Of a stretch of 37,498 nucleotides of DNA, positions 8,655 through 16,630 are shown one piece after another. Each line of letters opens with the position of its first letter. Position 1 is the first letter of the stretch. Made by a program: the position numbers and the translations under genes. The notes under the pieces were generated by a model. The model did no database searches and was not told where the DNA came from. It worked only from the letters and a program-made list of their open reading frames with translations. The DNA lies in the NCBI GenBank assembly GCA_009694165.1, contig SHVP01000015.1, positions 1-37,498 on the forward strand, in the 5' to 3' direction. This DNA comes from Alphaproteobacteria bacterium. Its GTDB lineage: Bacteria; Pseudomonadota; Alphaproteobacteria; SHVP01.

Positions 8655-8933
8655 ATGGTCACGTCGCCGCAAGTGGAGCGCGATTCGATGCGCGACATTG
8701 CCGTCCGCATCGAGGAGATCTACATCCCGCGCGCCCACCAGCGGCCGATCGACGCCGCCAAGGTCCAGGCGCTGGCGGAAAGCATCATAGAGACGGGCCT
8801 GCGCTCGCCCATCCTGGTGCGCCGCGACAAGGATCGCTACGTGCTGGTGAGCGGCCTCCATCGCCTCGAAGCCTGCAAGGCGCTCGGCGAGAAGACCGTC
8901 ACCGTCAACATCGTGCAGGCGCGGAAGTTTTGA
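8655..8933 (+). CDS. Single-domain ParB/sulfiredoxin-like protein
   Basis: The protein is 92 residues long and is almost only a ParB N-terminal domain. It has IEEIYIPRAHQRPID, a KVQALAESIIETGLRSPILVR helix-strand segment, and VLVSGLHRLEACKAL, which corresponds to ParB box II with a GxHR nucleotide-binding motif. There is no helix-turn-helix or dimerisation domain, so it is not a chromosome-partition ParB. Stand-alone versions of this fold include nucleotide-dependent kinases and regulators. The start could be 8655 or the in-frame ATG at 8688, which has a GGAGCG site. The function is unknown. Confidence 0.75.
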   Translation: MVTSPQVERDSMRDIAVRIEEIYIPRAHQRPIDAAKVQALAESIIETGLRSPILVRRDKDRYVLVSGLHRLEACKALGEKTVTVNIVQARKF

Positions 8934-8973
8934 TCGCGCGCAGGTCGAGGTCGTTCCAACCGGAGAGGCAACG

Positions 8974-9183
8974 ATGAAACGAGCGAAAATCGCCCTCGTG
9001 GTCGTGGGCGGGCTCGCCTGCCTGATCGGGCTGGTGTGGATCGGCCAGGGAACCGGCTATTTCCCCTACCCGGCGCGGAGCTTCATGATCAGCCAGACGG
9101 TGTGGGCCGATCGCGGCGCTGGCCTGCTGCTGGCCGGCCTCGCCGCGATCGTGCTCGCCCGTCGCCTCCGCCGCCCGACCTAA
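8974..9183 (+). CDS. Small conserved two-helix membrane protein
   Basis: The 69-residue protein has a Lys/Arg start, a first transmembrane segment (about residues 6-23), the loop GQGTGYFPYPARSFMISQ, and a second segment (about 48-63) ending in a basic RRLRRP tail. The loop motif GTGYFPYPxxSFM recurs in short uncharacterised bacterial membrane proteins, by memory. A GGAG-type site (GAGAGGCAACG) precedes ATG 8974. It follows the ParB-like gene by 40 bases and may share its transcript. The stop is TAA, followed by a GC-only palindrome. The function is unknown. Confidence 0.65.
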   Translation: MKRAKIALVVVGGLACLIGLVWIGQGTGYFPYPARSFMISQTVWADRGAGLLLAGLAAIVLARRLRRPT

Positions 9184-9207
9184 GCGCGCGCCGCCGGCGC
9201 GCGGCGG
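9184..9207. terminator. GC-only hairpin between convergent genes
   Basis: An imperfect inverted repeat of CGCGCGCC and GGCGCGCG sits between the stop of the small membrane protein and the stop of the GlcG-like remnant. It lacks a T-run, so termination is possible but not certain. Confidence 0.35.
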
Positions 9208-9436
9208 CTATTTCAGCAGGTCCTTGACCTTGTCGAGGCCGGCCTGCAGGCACACTTCGTCGTTGCCCATCGGCGACCCCGAGACGCCGCCGCCGGCGAT
9301 CACCTCGTCGCCCACCTTGATCGGCAGGCCGCCGGCGATGCCGATCATGCCTTGCAAGGTCGCCTACTGCATGGCCAACGGTTCGTTCTTCGCCACCCGC
9401 TCGGCGAAGGCGGCAATGCCAATAGTACAAAGACAC
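9208..9436 (-). pseudogene. GlcG/HbpS (DUF336) heme-binding protein remnant
   Basis: Read on the minus strand, the sequence gives AFAERVAKNEPLAMQ, then a TAG stop (9364-9366), then ATLQGMIGIAGGLPIKVGDE and VSGSPMGNDEVCLQAGLDKV. This is the C-terminal half of the GlcG/HbpS family. The TAG stands where Tyr (TAC) is usual in the LAMQYATLQG region. Upstream of about 9436 the similarity stops abruptly and the bases become AT-richer. The gene has lost its N-terminal half and carries a nonsense codon, so it is a dead remnant. The family binds heme or small corrinoid-like ligands. Confidence 0.75.
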
Positions 9437-9574
9437 TTTTTGATCTGCGGCCGAAGGTGGGTGCCGAAAAGCCCTGTGGATTTGCCCCCGCGCATCTCAG
9501 AAAAACTGCCGGTTTGACCGATGAGCAGTGAGAGTGCTGAAATCTATTGATATGTAACGATTTACAAAAATTGG

Positions 9575-9647
9575 CGTCCCCTACGGGAATCGAACCCGTG
9601 TTTTCGCCGTGAGAGGGCGATGTCCTGAACCGCTAGACGAAGGGGAC
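9575..9647 (-). tRNA. tRNA-Glu (anticodon CTC)
   Basis: The minus strand folds as a 73-base tRNA. The acceptor stem is GTCCCCT/AGGGGAC with discriminator G. The anticodon stem TCGCC/GGCGA encloses the loop CTCTCAC, giving anticodon CTC (9611-9613). The T-arm is ACGGGTTCGATTCCCGT. CCA is not encoded. The 3' end is followed by AATTTTTG, a weak T-run. A promoter lies just upstream. Confidence 0.95.
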
Positions 9648-9663
9648 GCGGGGGAACGCGGGA

Positions 9664-9692
9664 CAGATACGGGCCCGGCCCGCATGAGTCAA
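9664..9692 (-). promoter_or_regulatory. Sigma-70-type promoter of tRNA-Glu
   Basis: On the minus strand TTGACT (9687-9692) is separated by exactly 17 bases from TATCTG (9664-9669). The predicted start of transcription is about ten bases before the mature tRNA 5' end. Confidence 0.65.
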
Positions 9693-9732
9693 GCGAGCGG
9701 GCCGCTTGGCCCGCCCTGGGGCCGCCGCGTCC

Positions 9733-10859
9733 CTACTTGCGGCCGAGCAGCACGTATTGGGCGCGCCGCGCGCCGCCTGCGGGCGGCGGCAGATAGAACG
9801 CTTCGACCTTGTCCTTGGCGACACCGGCCGCCGCCGCGACCGCGCAATGGTCGAGGTCGAGCAGCCGGCTGATGAACGGCTCGGCGTTGTAGTGGGTCGA
9901 CCAGTCGGCGGCGAATTCGGGATAACCCCCGCCCATGACGTATTTCGAGGCGATGTCGTTGTGCACGAACCGGCCGCCGGGCGCGAGCAGGCGATGGGTC
10001 TCCCGCATGACGGCGGGAAAGGCCTTGTTGGAGGTTTCGTGGATCATGTTGAGCGACACCACGAGGTCGAAATAGCCGTCGGCGAAGTCGGTCGCCTCGG
10101 CGTTCTGCTGGCTGAACTGCACCTTCTTGCCAAGCGCCTCGGCGCGCGCATGGGCCTAGCGCAGGCAGGGCGCGGCGACATCGATGGCATACACCGCGAC
10201 GCCGGGCCAGGCGTCGACGTATGGCAGGGTCGCGTGGCCTACCGTGCAGCCATATCGAGGATGCGTTTCGGCTTGAACGCCGGATCGGTCTTCTTCAGGT
10301 AGTGGATGATGTTCCACGCCGACTGGTCGTTGAGCGGGCCGCCGTCGTGCAGGCGAAAGGTCCAGATGGCGTCGTCGTAAAGCGCGCCGGCATAGACGTC
10401 GTCAGCGGCGCCGGTCTCGGAGTGATAGCCGCCCGGCTGGATATGAATATCGGTCGCGCTGTGGTAGCGCGGCACTTCGAGCGCTGGATTCAACCGGAGC
10501 GAGCCTTTGCGCCGGTTGCTGGTACGCAGCCTCCGCGCCGTCTCGACCAGTGCCGGCAACTGCTTTTCAATCTTCTCGCCGTAGACGTCCCACATCACCT
10601 CCTGGCAGGTGCGGAGCAGCGAGCTGCCCATCTGCCAGTAGGGCTGGCGTTCCATCAACGGGGCGATCTCGTGGCAGGTCTTGGCCTCGCGGCCCACGCG
10701 CCGGCGCAATTCGGGCGCGACGGCCAAGTTGTACACGGTGCGATTGCCCGGCATGACCTGACCCAGCAGGTGGTGGCGGAGCGCGTAGACGAACTCCTAG
10801 CGGGCGCCTTCGTCCTGGCTCCGCGGCGCGATCATGGCGTGACGATGCTGGTTAATCAT
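9733..10859 (-). pseudogene. SAM-dependent methyltransferase, copy 2, broken
   Basis: This is a paralogue of the methyltransferases at 560-1675 and 14489-15625. The start at 10859 has a GGGGGGAAG ribosome site. Codon 21 is TAG (10797-10799) where Gln is likely. The frame then runs through MPGNRTVY, the IQPGGYH linker and RILDM. A single base is missing from a GGG run near 10250, at the GCTVG SAM motif. After the shift come VDAWPGV and AAPCLR, then a second TAG (10156-10158) replacing Tyr of LRYAHARAE. The rest reads on to the TAG stop at 9733. Three lesions make a functional product unlikely unless two ambers and a frameshift are bypassed. Confidence 0.88.
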
Positions 10860-11091
10860 GACTTCCCCCCGGGTAGCCGCCGGGCTCGACGGCGGCGCCC
10901 GAGTATAGCCCAGGGCGCCCTCGGCCGCTCCCCGGCCGGCACAACTTGGCCCGCCTGCCCTTTGGACTAGGCCGCGCGGGCGGGCGTAAAGTTGCGCCCT
11001 GATTTCGCGGCCGTCGCGCCGGAGCTGCCATGACTCCGACCTCTTACCGTTCCCGGCACGGGACGGCACCGCAACCGTAGGGACGCCGCCG

Positions 11092-12864
11092 ATGGCCTAC
11101 GAGCACGTTCTAGCCCCGCTGACGATCAACGGCGTCACGCTCAAGAACCGGGTGGTGCGGACCGCGCACGCCACCGGCTATTGCGCCCGCGGCGTCGGCC
11201 TGTCGATTCTCGAGACGGCGAGCGTGCACCCTTCGGCCCGCGGCACCATGGGCGTGTTCGACGACGCCGCCATCCCCGCCTATCGCAAGCTGATGGCGGC
11301 GATGCGGCCGCACGGTATGAAAGTGTTTCAGCAGCTGTGGCACGGCGGCGTCCATGCCCTGCCGATGGACGGCGGTGTGCCCTGGGCACCCTCGCCGATC
11401 GCCAGCCCGACGGTCGGCGTGGTGCCGCTCGAACTGTCGCCGGACCAGATCGCCACGCTGGTGGCCGCCTTCGCCGCCGCCGCCGGGCGCTGTCGCGCCG
11501 GCGGGCTCGACGGCGTCGAAATCCACGGCGGGCACGGCTATCTGGTGCAGCAGTTCCTGTCGCCGCTCACCAATCGCCGCGGCGACGACTTCGGCGGCAG
11601 CTTGGAAAACCGCCTGCGGTTCGTCCGCGCGATCGTGCTGGCTATCCGCGCCGCGGTCGACCGTGATTAGCCGCTCGGCATCCGCCTGTCGGTCGAACCG
11701 AGCCCGGGGGAACTAACGGCCGACGCCTTGGCGGAGATCGTGCGCCGCCTCGATGCCGACGGCGACCTCAATTTCTTCGACATCTCGCTCGGCGGCGTCC
11801 TCAGCTATCCGAAGATGATCGGCACGATGTACGAGGCCGCCGGCTACGAGCTGGCCGACACCGCGCCGGTGACGGCGGCCACCCGCAAGCCAACGATTGT
11901 CGCCGGCCGCATCCGCACCCTGGCCGAAGCCGACCGCCTCATTGCCGACGGCAAGGCGGCGCTCGTCGGCATGACGCGCGCCCACATCGCCAAACCCGAC
12001 CTGGTGCGGAAATCGATCGCCGGCCGCACCGCCGAGATCCGGCCCTGCATCGCCTGCAACCAGGGCTGCCTCACCCGCCTGCGCTCGCCCGAACGCCGGC
12101 TCGGCTGCACGATCAACGCCCATGTCGGGGTCGAGCGCGAGACGACGATCGAGCGCGCCGCGGCGCCCCGGCACGTGGCCATCGTCGGCGAGTTCCTCGA
12201 CTGGCAGGAAGGCGAACTCGCCTGGCTCGGCGTCGACGTGCGGAGCGCGCATCGGGCCGGCGCCGATGACCTGCGCCGCCTCGCCGCGGACGTCGTCTTG
12301 CTGGCGACCGGCGCGACGCCGCGGCGGGACGGTGTGCAATCGGCGAGCCCCGGACTCCGCATCGGCGGCATCGATTCCGAACAAGTGATCCCGGTGCTCG
12401 ACCTCCTGCGCGGGCCGGAGCGGCGGGCCGTGCAGACAGCAGTGGTGGTCGATGACGTCGGCGGACGGGACGGCATCGCCGCCGCCGAGTGGCTGACCGA
12501 ACGCGAAGTGCGCGTCGCCTTCGTCACCTGGCATCCGTCGCTGGCGCCGTCGCTGCACCTGGCGGGCATCGCCGACGCGGCGTGGGAGCGCCTGCGCCAA
12601 CGCGCGTTCGCCTTCCACCCGCGCACCGTGTTGACCTCGGTCCAGCCCAGCGAGGTCACGGTCGAAGGCGGCGGCGGCGGCGGCGACCGGCGCACCATCG
12701 CCGCCGATCTCGTCGTTCTCGCCAGCCAGGGTGAACCCAACCTCGATCTCGCCCGCGCCTTGGGCGGGGCGCTGTTTCCGGTACAAGTGATCGGCGACGC
12801 TCTATCGCCGCGCCAGTTGCCGGCGGCGATGGCCAGCGCGTTCACGGTGGCCCGGGCGCTCTGA
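11092..12864 (+). pseudogene. NADH:flavin oxidoreductase (TMADH/dienoyl-CoA reductase type), interrupted
   Basis: The frame carries an N-terminal old-yellow-enzyme FMN barrel (LTINGVTLKNRVVRTAHATGY, EIHGGHGYLVQQFLSP, NRRGDDFGGSLENRLRF), then the FeS segment RPCIACNQGCLTRL with the further Cys in LGCTIN, then a C-terminal FAD/NAD half (VVLLATGATPRRDG). One TAG at 11668-11670 interrupts codon 193, between VDRD and PLGIRLS where an aromatic residue is usual; the frame is otherwise open for 590 codons. At about 12189 the FAD-binding GGGPAGLEAAR region expected after HVAIVG is missing, and the sequence jumps to EFLDWQEGELAWLG, an in-frame loss of roughly 45-60 residues. Even if the TAG were read through, FAD binding should be impaired. 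Confidence 0.8.
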
Positions 12865-12904
12865 TTCCGTTCGGTCAGTCGCCGCGAGTGGCAACGCGCG
12901 CGAC

Positions 12905-13717
12905 TTAAGCCGCGAGGTGGCGCAGGATTTCCTTGGCCGCCGCGTCGACATCCGCCGCCTTGGCGGTCGACGGACCGACGCAGAAGGCGCCACGCACGGT
13001 GACGTTGGGCAGCAACTCCTTGAAGTGCTCGGGCCCGAACACCGGAATCTGTACCTTCTTCAACCGCTCGGCGGTCGGATAGCGCAACGCCGCATTGAGC
13101 GCCTTGTGATAGGTGCGGCACGCCTTCAGCAACTCGACCACCTTCTCGTGCAACTGGTCGGCGGTCGGCAGGCTGGTCGGCCGCCGGTGCGCGCCGTCGC
13201 GGGCGAACCAGGGAAAGAAGATGTGTTGGTCGCGCGCCAGATGCCACAGCAGATTGATCTGGCTGCCGATCTGATCGATCGTCACCTTGGGTGCATGATT
13301 CGCCTGCAGCGCGGCGCGCGTCGACTCGTCGTAGAAATGCACCAGCTCGATGTAGAGTCGCTTCGGACGCTCGGGTTTCATCAGCGACATTTCGATAGCG
13401 CAATGGGCGCCGGTCATCGACCCCCACAGGTCGAAGCGCTCGATCCCCATCTTGTCGAGGAAGCGATAGACGGCGGCGGCGAAGTAACCCATGTCGGGGC
13501 TTTCCTCGGTCGGGCCGTCCGAATCGCCCATGCCCATCAGGTCGGGCGCGACAATGTAGCGATGCTCGCCCAGTCGCGCGATCAGCGGGGCGATGGCGTG
13601 GGAGGAGGTCGGGCCGGGGTGGAGCATGACCAGCGGCACGCCACCGTTGGGCTTGCCGGCCGTGCGGTAGTGCACCTGGCCGTCGGCGATTTGCGTGAAC
13701 GCGCGTTTGACCTGCAT
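12905..13717 (-). CDS. Alpha/beta hydrolase with non-canonical nucleophile elbow
   Basis: The 270-residue protein has an alpha/beta-hydrolase fold. LVMLHPGPTSSH forms the oxyanion region, IVAPDLMGMGDSD the strand-5 segment, and the elbow is G99-S-M-T-G103. The nucleophile position of GxNxG holds Met, not Ser, Asp or Cys. The C-terminal part (VQIPVFGPEHFKELLPN) looks shortened where the catalytic acid strand should be. The start at 13717 has a GGAGGGG site; upstream in-frame codons lack one. It lies 26 bases after the GST gene and probably belongs to a methyltransferase-GST-hydrolase unit. It is related to the two-domain protein at 20496-21925 by the FFPWF and TGA patterns. Catalysis is doubtful or unusual. 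Confidence 0.78.
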   Translation of the reverse strand: MQVKRAFTQIADGQVHYRTAGKPNGGVPLVMLHPGPTSSHAIAPLIARLGEHRYIVAPDLMGMGDSDGPTEESPDMGYFAAAVYRFLDKMGIERFDLWGSMTGAHCAIEMSLMKPERPKRLYIELVHFYDESTRAALQANHAPKVTIDQIGSQINLLWHLARDQHIFFPWFARDGAHRRPTSLPTADQLHEKVVELLKACRTYHKALNAALRYPTAERLKKVQIPVFGPEHFKELLPNVTVRGAFCVGPSTAKAADVDAAAKEILRHLAA

Positions 13718-13743
13718 CGACCCCTCCGCTTCGTCCGCTCCGG

Positions 13744-14424
13744 TTACTGCGCGGCCTGCTCGGCAGCCTTGGTAGGCCACCCGAGGCGCTGGCGAAAGGC
13801 GCTATGGCCCTCCTCCATCTCGGCCCTGATCAGGGCGGCGGTGGCGTCGCGGCCGAGATGCGCCCACCAGGCGCTGAGCTTCGGGCGGCCCTCCAGCGGC
13901 CGGTCGATCCCGAACAGCGGCACGACCTTGAATACCAGGAAGATTGCCGGAAAGAGCGCACAGTCCGCCAAGGTAAGCCGCGAGACCGCCGCGTACGGAC
14001 CCTTGGCGTCGAGGAAATGCTCGAGGTAGTCGAGCGCCTTCATCAAGTCAGGTTTAGCCGCCTCGACGCGATCCCACGAGTCGGTCTGCTTGTGCACCAG
14101 CAGCTTGGCCGTCGGTCCCAGCAGATAAAGATCGACCAGACGCGATATCAGCCGCACCTTGGCCGCCTCCGCTCCGGGCGCCCCCCGCAGCGATGGCGTC
14201 GGAAATTTGTCTTCGAGGTATTCGCAGATCACCTCGGACTCGGGAATCGCCAGGTCCCCGTCAACCAGAGTCGGAATCTTGCCGATCGGATTGAGCGCCA
14301 GGTATTGCGGCGACTTGTAGCCGCCGCCGATCGCCGGCTGTCGCTCGACCGGCAGATTCTTGGCCTTGATCTGCATCCAGCAACGGGCACCCCAGGGCGA
14401 AAACTTCGATCCGTACAAAATCAT
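13744..14424 (-). CDS. Glutathione S-transferase family protein
   Basis: This 226-residue protein has a thioredoxin-like N-terminal half (MILYGSKFSPWGARCWMQIK, then NPIGKIPTLVDGD and IPESEVICEYLED) and a helical C-terminal half with LTLADCALFP, the GST N-capping box region. Unlike the GST-fold protein at 1888-2508, it keeps the Glu-Ser glutathione contact and a Ser-Pro active-site start. Likely roles are conjugation to electrophiles such as epoxides, or isomerisation. The start at 14424 fits the fold's first strand, with a GAGGAAG site upstream. The gap to the methyltransferase copy 3 stop is 64 bases. The stop is TAA. Confidence 0.88.
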   Translation of the reverse strand: MILYGSKFSPWGARCWMQIKAKNLPVERQPAIGGGYKSPQYLALNPIGKIPTLVDGDLAIPESEVICEYLEDKFPTPSLRGAPGAEAAKVRLISRLVDLYLLGPTAKLLVHKQTDSWDRVEAAKPDLMKALDYLEHFLDAKGPYAAVSRLTLADCALFPAIFLVFKVVPLFGIDRPLEGRPKLSAWWAHLGRDATAALIRAEMEEGHSAFRQRLGWPTKAAEQAAQ

Positions 14425-14488
14425 CCGTGCTTCCTCTCCGACAACGGCCGCGCCGACCGGGACGCTCTGTGCTAGCGATGATGGCAGC

Positions 14489-15625
14489 CTAACGCCAAGC
14501 CCCGACGATGTAGCGCGCCGAGGCATAGGCCCCGGCCCCAACGACTTGATCGCGATCGCCGACATAGCTGTCGAACACCTTGGCCGGCGCGAAGCCGACC
14601 GCTCGGGCGACCGCCGGCAGATCGAGACTGCGTTGCGTCGATAGGAACGGCTCGGCGTTGTAGTGCGTGTCCCAGTCAGTGAAGAAGCGGTCGACCATCG
14701 GCAGGTCCTGGAACGGCGGTCCTTCCATATGGGCCATCAAGCCGCCCGGGCGCAGCAGCCGCCGGCCCTCGGCGAAAATATTGCGCAGCGCCGCCGCCGA
14801 CAATTCGTGCAACAGGATATGGGATACGACGAGATCGAACGACGCATCGGCGAACCGAGTCGCCTCGGCATTGGCCTGGGCGAAGTGCACCTTCTTACCC
14901 AGCGCCTCGGCGCGCGCGTGGGCGTAGCGCAGGCAGGGCGCCGCCACGTCGATGGCGTGAACCTCAGCCTGGGGATAGGCGTCGACCCAGGGCAGGACCG
15001 AATGTCCGACGGTGCAACCAACCTCGAGAATGCGGGCCGGTGCAAACGCGGGATGGGTCGTGCGTAACCAGCCCGACAGCCAATGACCCATGGCGTCGCC
15101 GCGCGGGCCGTAGGCGGCGAGACTGTTGAAGTAGACGGTGTGGTCGTATTCGGCGCCGGCGAAAACGTCGTCGGCGACCAGGTCGCTATGGTAGCCGCCC
15201 GGCTTTCGGTGAATCTCGACGGCGCTGTTGTAGCGCGGCGCCGTCACCGCCGCGTCGAGCGCAAGCGAGCCCTTCTTGCGGTTGCTGTCCCGACGGGCCC
15301 GCGCTTTGTCGATCAGGGCCGGCAGCTGCCGTTCGACCATCGGCCCGGTAGCCTCGTGCTGCAACTCGCGCACCAACAACTTGAGGCCGCTCCACATCTG
15401 CACGTAGGGCTCCTCGACGAGCCAGTGCCGCATCTCCTGGACCGAAAGGGGGGCGCGGCCATGCTGGCGCACCGCCCGGTCGTAGCTCGCCACCACGCCC
15501 GGTTTGAGCGGCCCCTGGACCGCGCGCATCAGCGACGAGGCGAATTGCTGTCGGGCGTGCTCGTCGTGCTGGGGCAGCGCCAACAGCGGATGGCTAATCT
15601 GGCGTGGCAAAGCGACTTCCGGCAT
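14489..15625 (-). CDS. Class I SAM-dependent methyltransferase, copy 3
   Basis: The 378-residue protein starts at 15625 with a GGAGG site six bases before ATG. As in copy 1, it has a helical N-terminal region, the HRKPGGYH linker with DDVFAGAEYD, SAM motif I (ILEVGCTVGHS), VDAYPQAEVHAIDVAAPCLR, SFDLVVSHILLHELS and RLLRPGGLMAH, and a C-terminal VDRFFTDWDTHYNAEPF block shared by the family. The PGGYH linker is conserved in all three copies, including the broken one, so it probably matters for function. The gene heads the run with GST and alpha/beta hydrolase downstream. The substrate is unknown. The stop is TAG. Confidence 0.87.
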   Translation of the reverse strand: MPEVALPRQISHPLLALPQHDEHARQQFASSLMRAVQGPLKPGVVASYDRAVRQHGRAPLSVQEMRHWLVEEPYVQMWSGLKLLVRELQHEATGPMVERQLPALIDKARARRDSNRKKGSLALDAAVTAPRYNSAVEIHRKPGGYHSDLVADDVFAGAEYDHTVYFNSLAAYGPRGDAMGHWLSGWLRTTHPAFAPARILEVGCTVGHSVLPWVDAYPQAEVHAIDVAAPCLRYAHARAEALGKKVHFAQANAEATRFADASFDLVVSHILLHELSAAALRNIFAEGRRLLRPGGLMAHMEGPPFQDLPMVDRFFTDWDTHYNAEPFLSTQRSLDLPAVARAVGFAPAKVFDSYVGDRDQVVGAGAYASARYIVGAWR

Positions 15626-15675
15626 GGTGGCCTCCAAGGCGAGGCGCCGATTATAGGGGACCTGTCGGCCGCGAG

Positions 15676-16620
15676 TCAGGCGCGCTGGAAGATTTCGATC
15701 GTCTCCCCGTCCGGGCCGGCATAGCACCGCCCGGTCACCGGGCCGAAGGGCGGACTTTCCATCGTGTAAGCACCACCGACCGGCTCGGCGCCCAGCGACC
15801 GGACACGGCGGTCGTCGGCGGCCAGATCGTCGCTTTCGAAGGACATTGCCAGGATGCCGTGCGCCGGCGGGGCCGCCCGGTCGCGGAGGCGCACTCCGGA
15901 TTGACCGACATATTGCGAGATCTCGATCCGTCCATTGGGCGAGCGGTGCTTCATCGCCAGGTTGAGGTTGCGGAGCTTGACGCCCTTGGGAAGCTTCAAG
16001 AAGTCCTCAAGACCCGCCAAGGTCTTGTCCATGTTCACGTTGTAGCCGAGACCGACGTAGAAATCGCGGCAACGGTCGGCGTGCTCGGTATGGACAACGA
16101 CGGTCTGCAGTTCGCTCGTTTCGTCGCCCAGCGGCGAGTGGATCGAGGGTCCATGGAGCACGACTTCGAACACATCGATCAGCGTCCCGTCGGGGTCCCA
16201 GCACATCGAGTCGTGCACCGACACCGCCTCACTCACCTTCCAGAAATGCGGTTGCGATCGCGGGCGGGCACCGGCCCGTTGCAACCGCTCCCATCCCACC
16301 TGCATGTCACGAACGCGAAAATTGGTGGCGAACAGACCAAAATCGCCGGGGCGGCGATAGTCCTCCCAAATCTGCCGGCCCGGTCGATCGAACTGGACGA
16401 GGCGGATCAGACCCGAGGCGATCCCCAGCGGCCCCATGACCGCGAACTCCCCTTGCAGGTCGGCCGGCATGCGCCATGCCCGTCCCAGTACCCCGCCCGA
16501 GTGGGCGGCAGCCACGCGTCCACGGCCCTTGACCTCGAACAGCAAGGCCTCTTGATAAAAGCGGACGGTGCGGGCCAAGTCGCCGACCCCCTGGGTGGCA
16601 AGACGGATCTCGCTCAACAT
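15676..16620 (-). CDS. Two-domain VOC (glyoxalase/extradiol dioxygenase-like) protein
   Basis: The 314-residue protein has two vicinal-oxygen-chelate modules. The first spans roughly residues 1-150 (LATQGVGDLARTVRFYQEAL ... CWDPDGTLIDVFEV). The second spans about 165-314 (LQTVVVHTEHADRCRDFYVG ... CYAGPDGETIEIFQRA). Metal ligands typical of the fold (His/Glu at module ends) are visible as H in VVVHTEHAD and E in TIEIFQ. It may be an extradiol-type dioxygenase or an isomerase. The start at 16620 has a TAGGAGGG site. It is 10 bases after the threonine aldolase stop and so is the end of a four-gene run that starts at 18399. Confidence 0.82.
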   Translation of the reverse strand: MLSEIRLATQGVGDLARTVRFYQEALLFEVKGRGRVAAAHSGGVLGRAWRMPADLQGEFAVMGPLGIASGLIRLVQFDRPGRQIWEDYRRPGDFGLFATNFRVRDMQVGWERLQRAGARPRSQPHFWKVSEAVSVHDSMCWDPDGTLIDVFEVVLHGPSIHSPLGDETSELQTVVVHTEHADRCRDFYVGLGYNVNMDKTLAGLEDFLKLPKGVKLRNLNLAMKHRSPNGRIEISQYVGQSGVRLRDRAAPPAHGILAMSFESDDLAADDRRVRSLGAEPVGGAYTMESPPFGPVTGRCYAGPDGETIEIFQRA

Positions 16621-16630
16621 TGGGGCCCTC

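Noticed and set aside
9440..9540. Possible transposase tail (a short open stretch ending in TGA)
   Set aside because: About 30 residues without a recognisable transposase motif and no inverted repeats.
6377..11670. Reassignment of TAG to an amino acid (for example pyrrolysine)
   Set aside because: TAG ends at least eight intact genes here, and the expected residues at the five sites differ (Gln and Tyr). No suppressor tRNA or pyrrolysine genes are seen in the window.
11713..13427. Long minus-strand open frames over the OYE-type gene and the hydrolase
   Set aside because: They run against motif-bearing frames and contain Arg/Ala-rich sequence typical of shadow frames.
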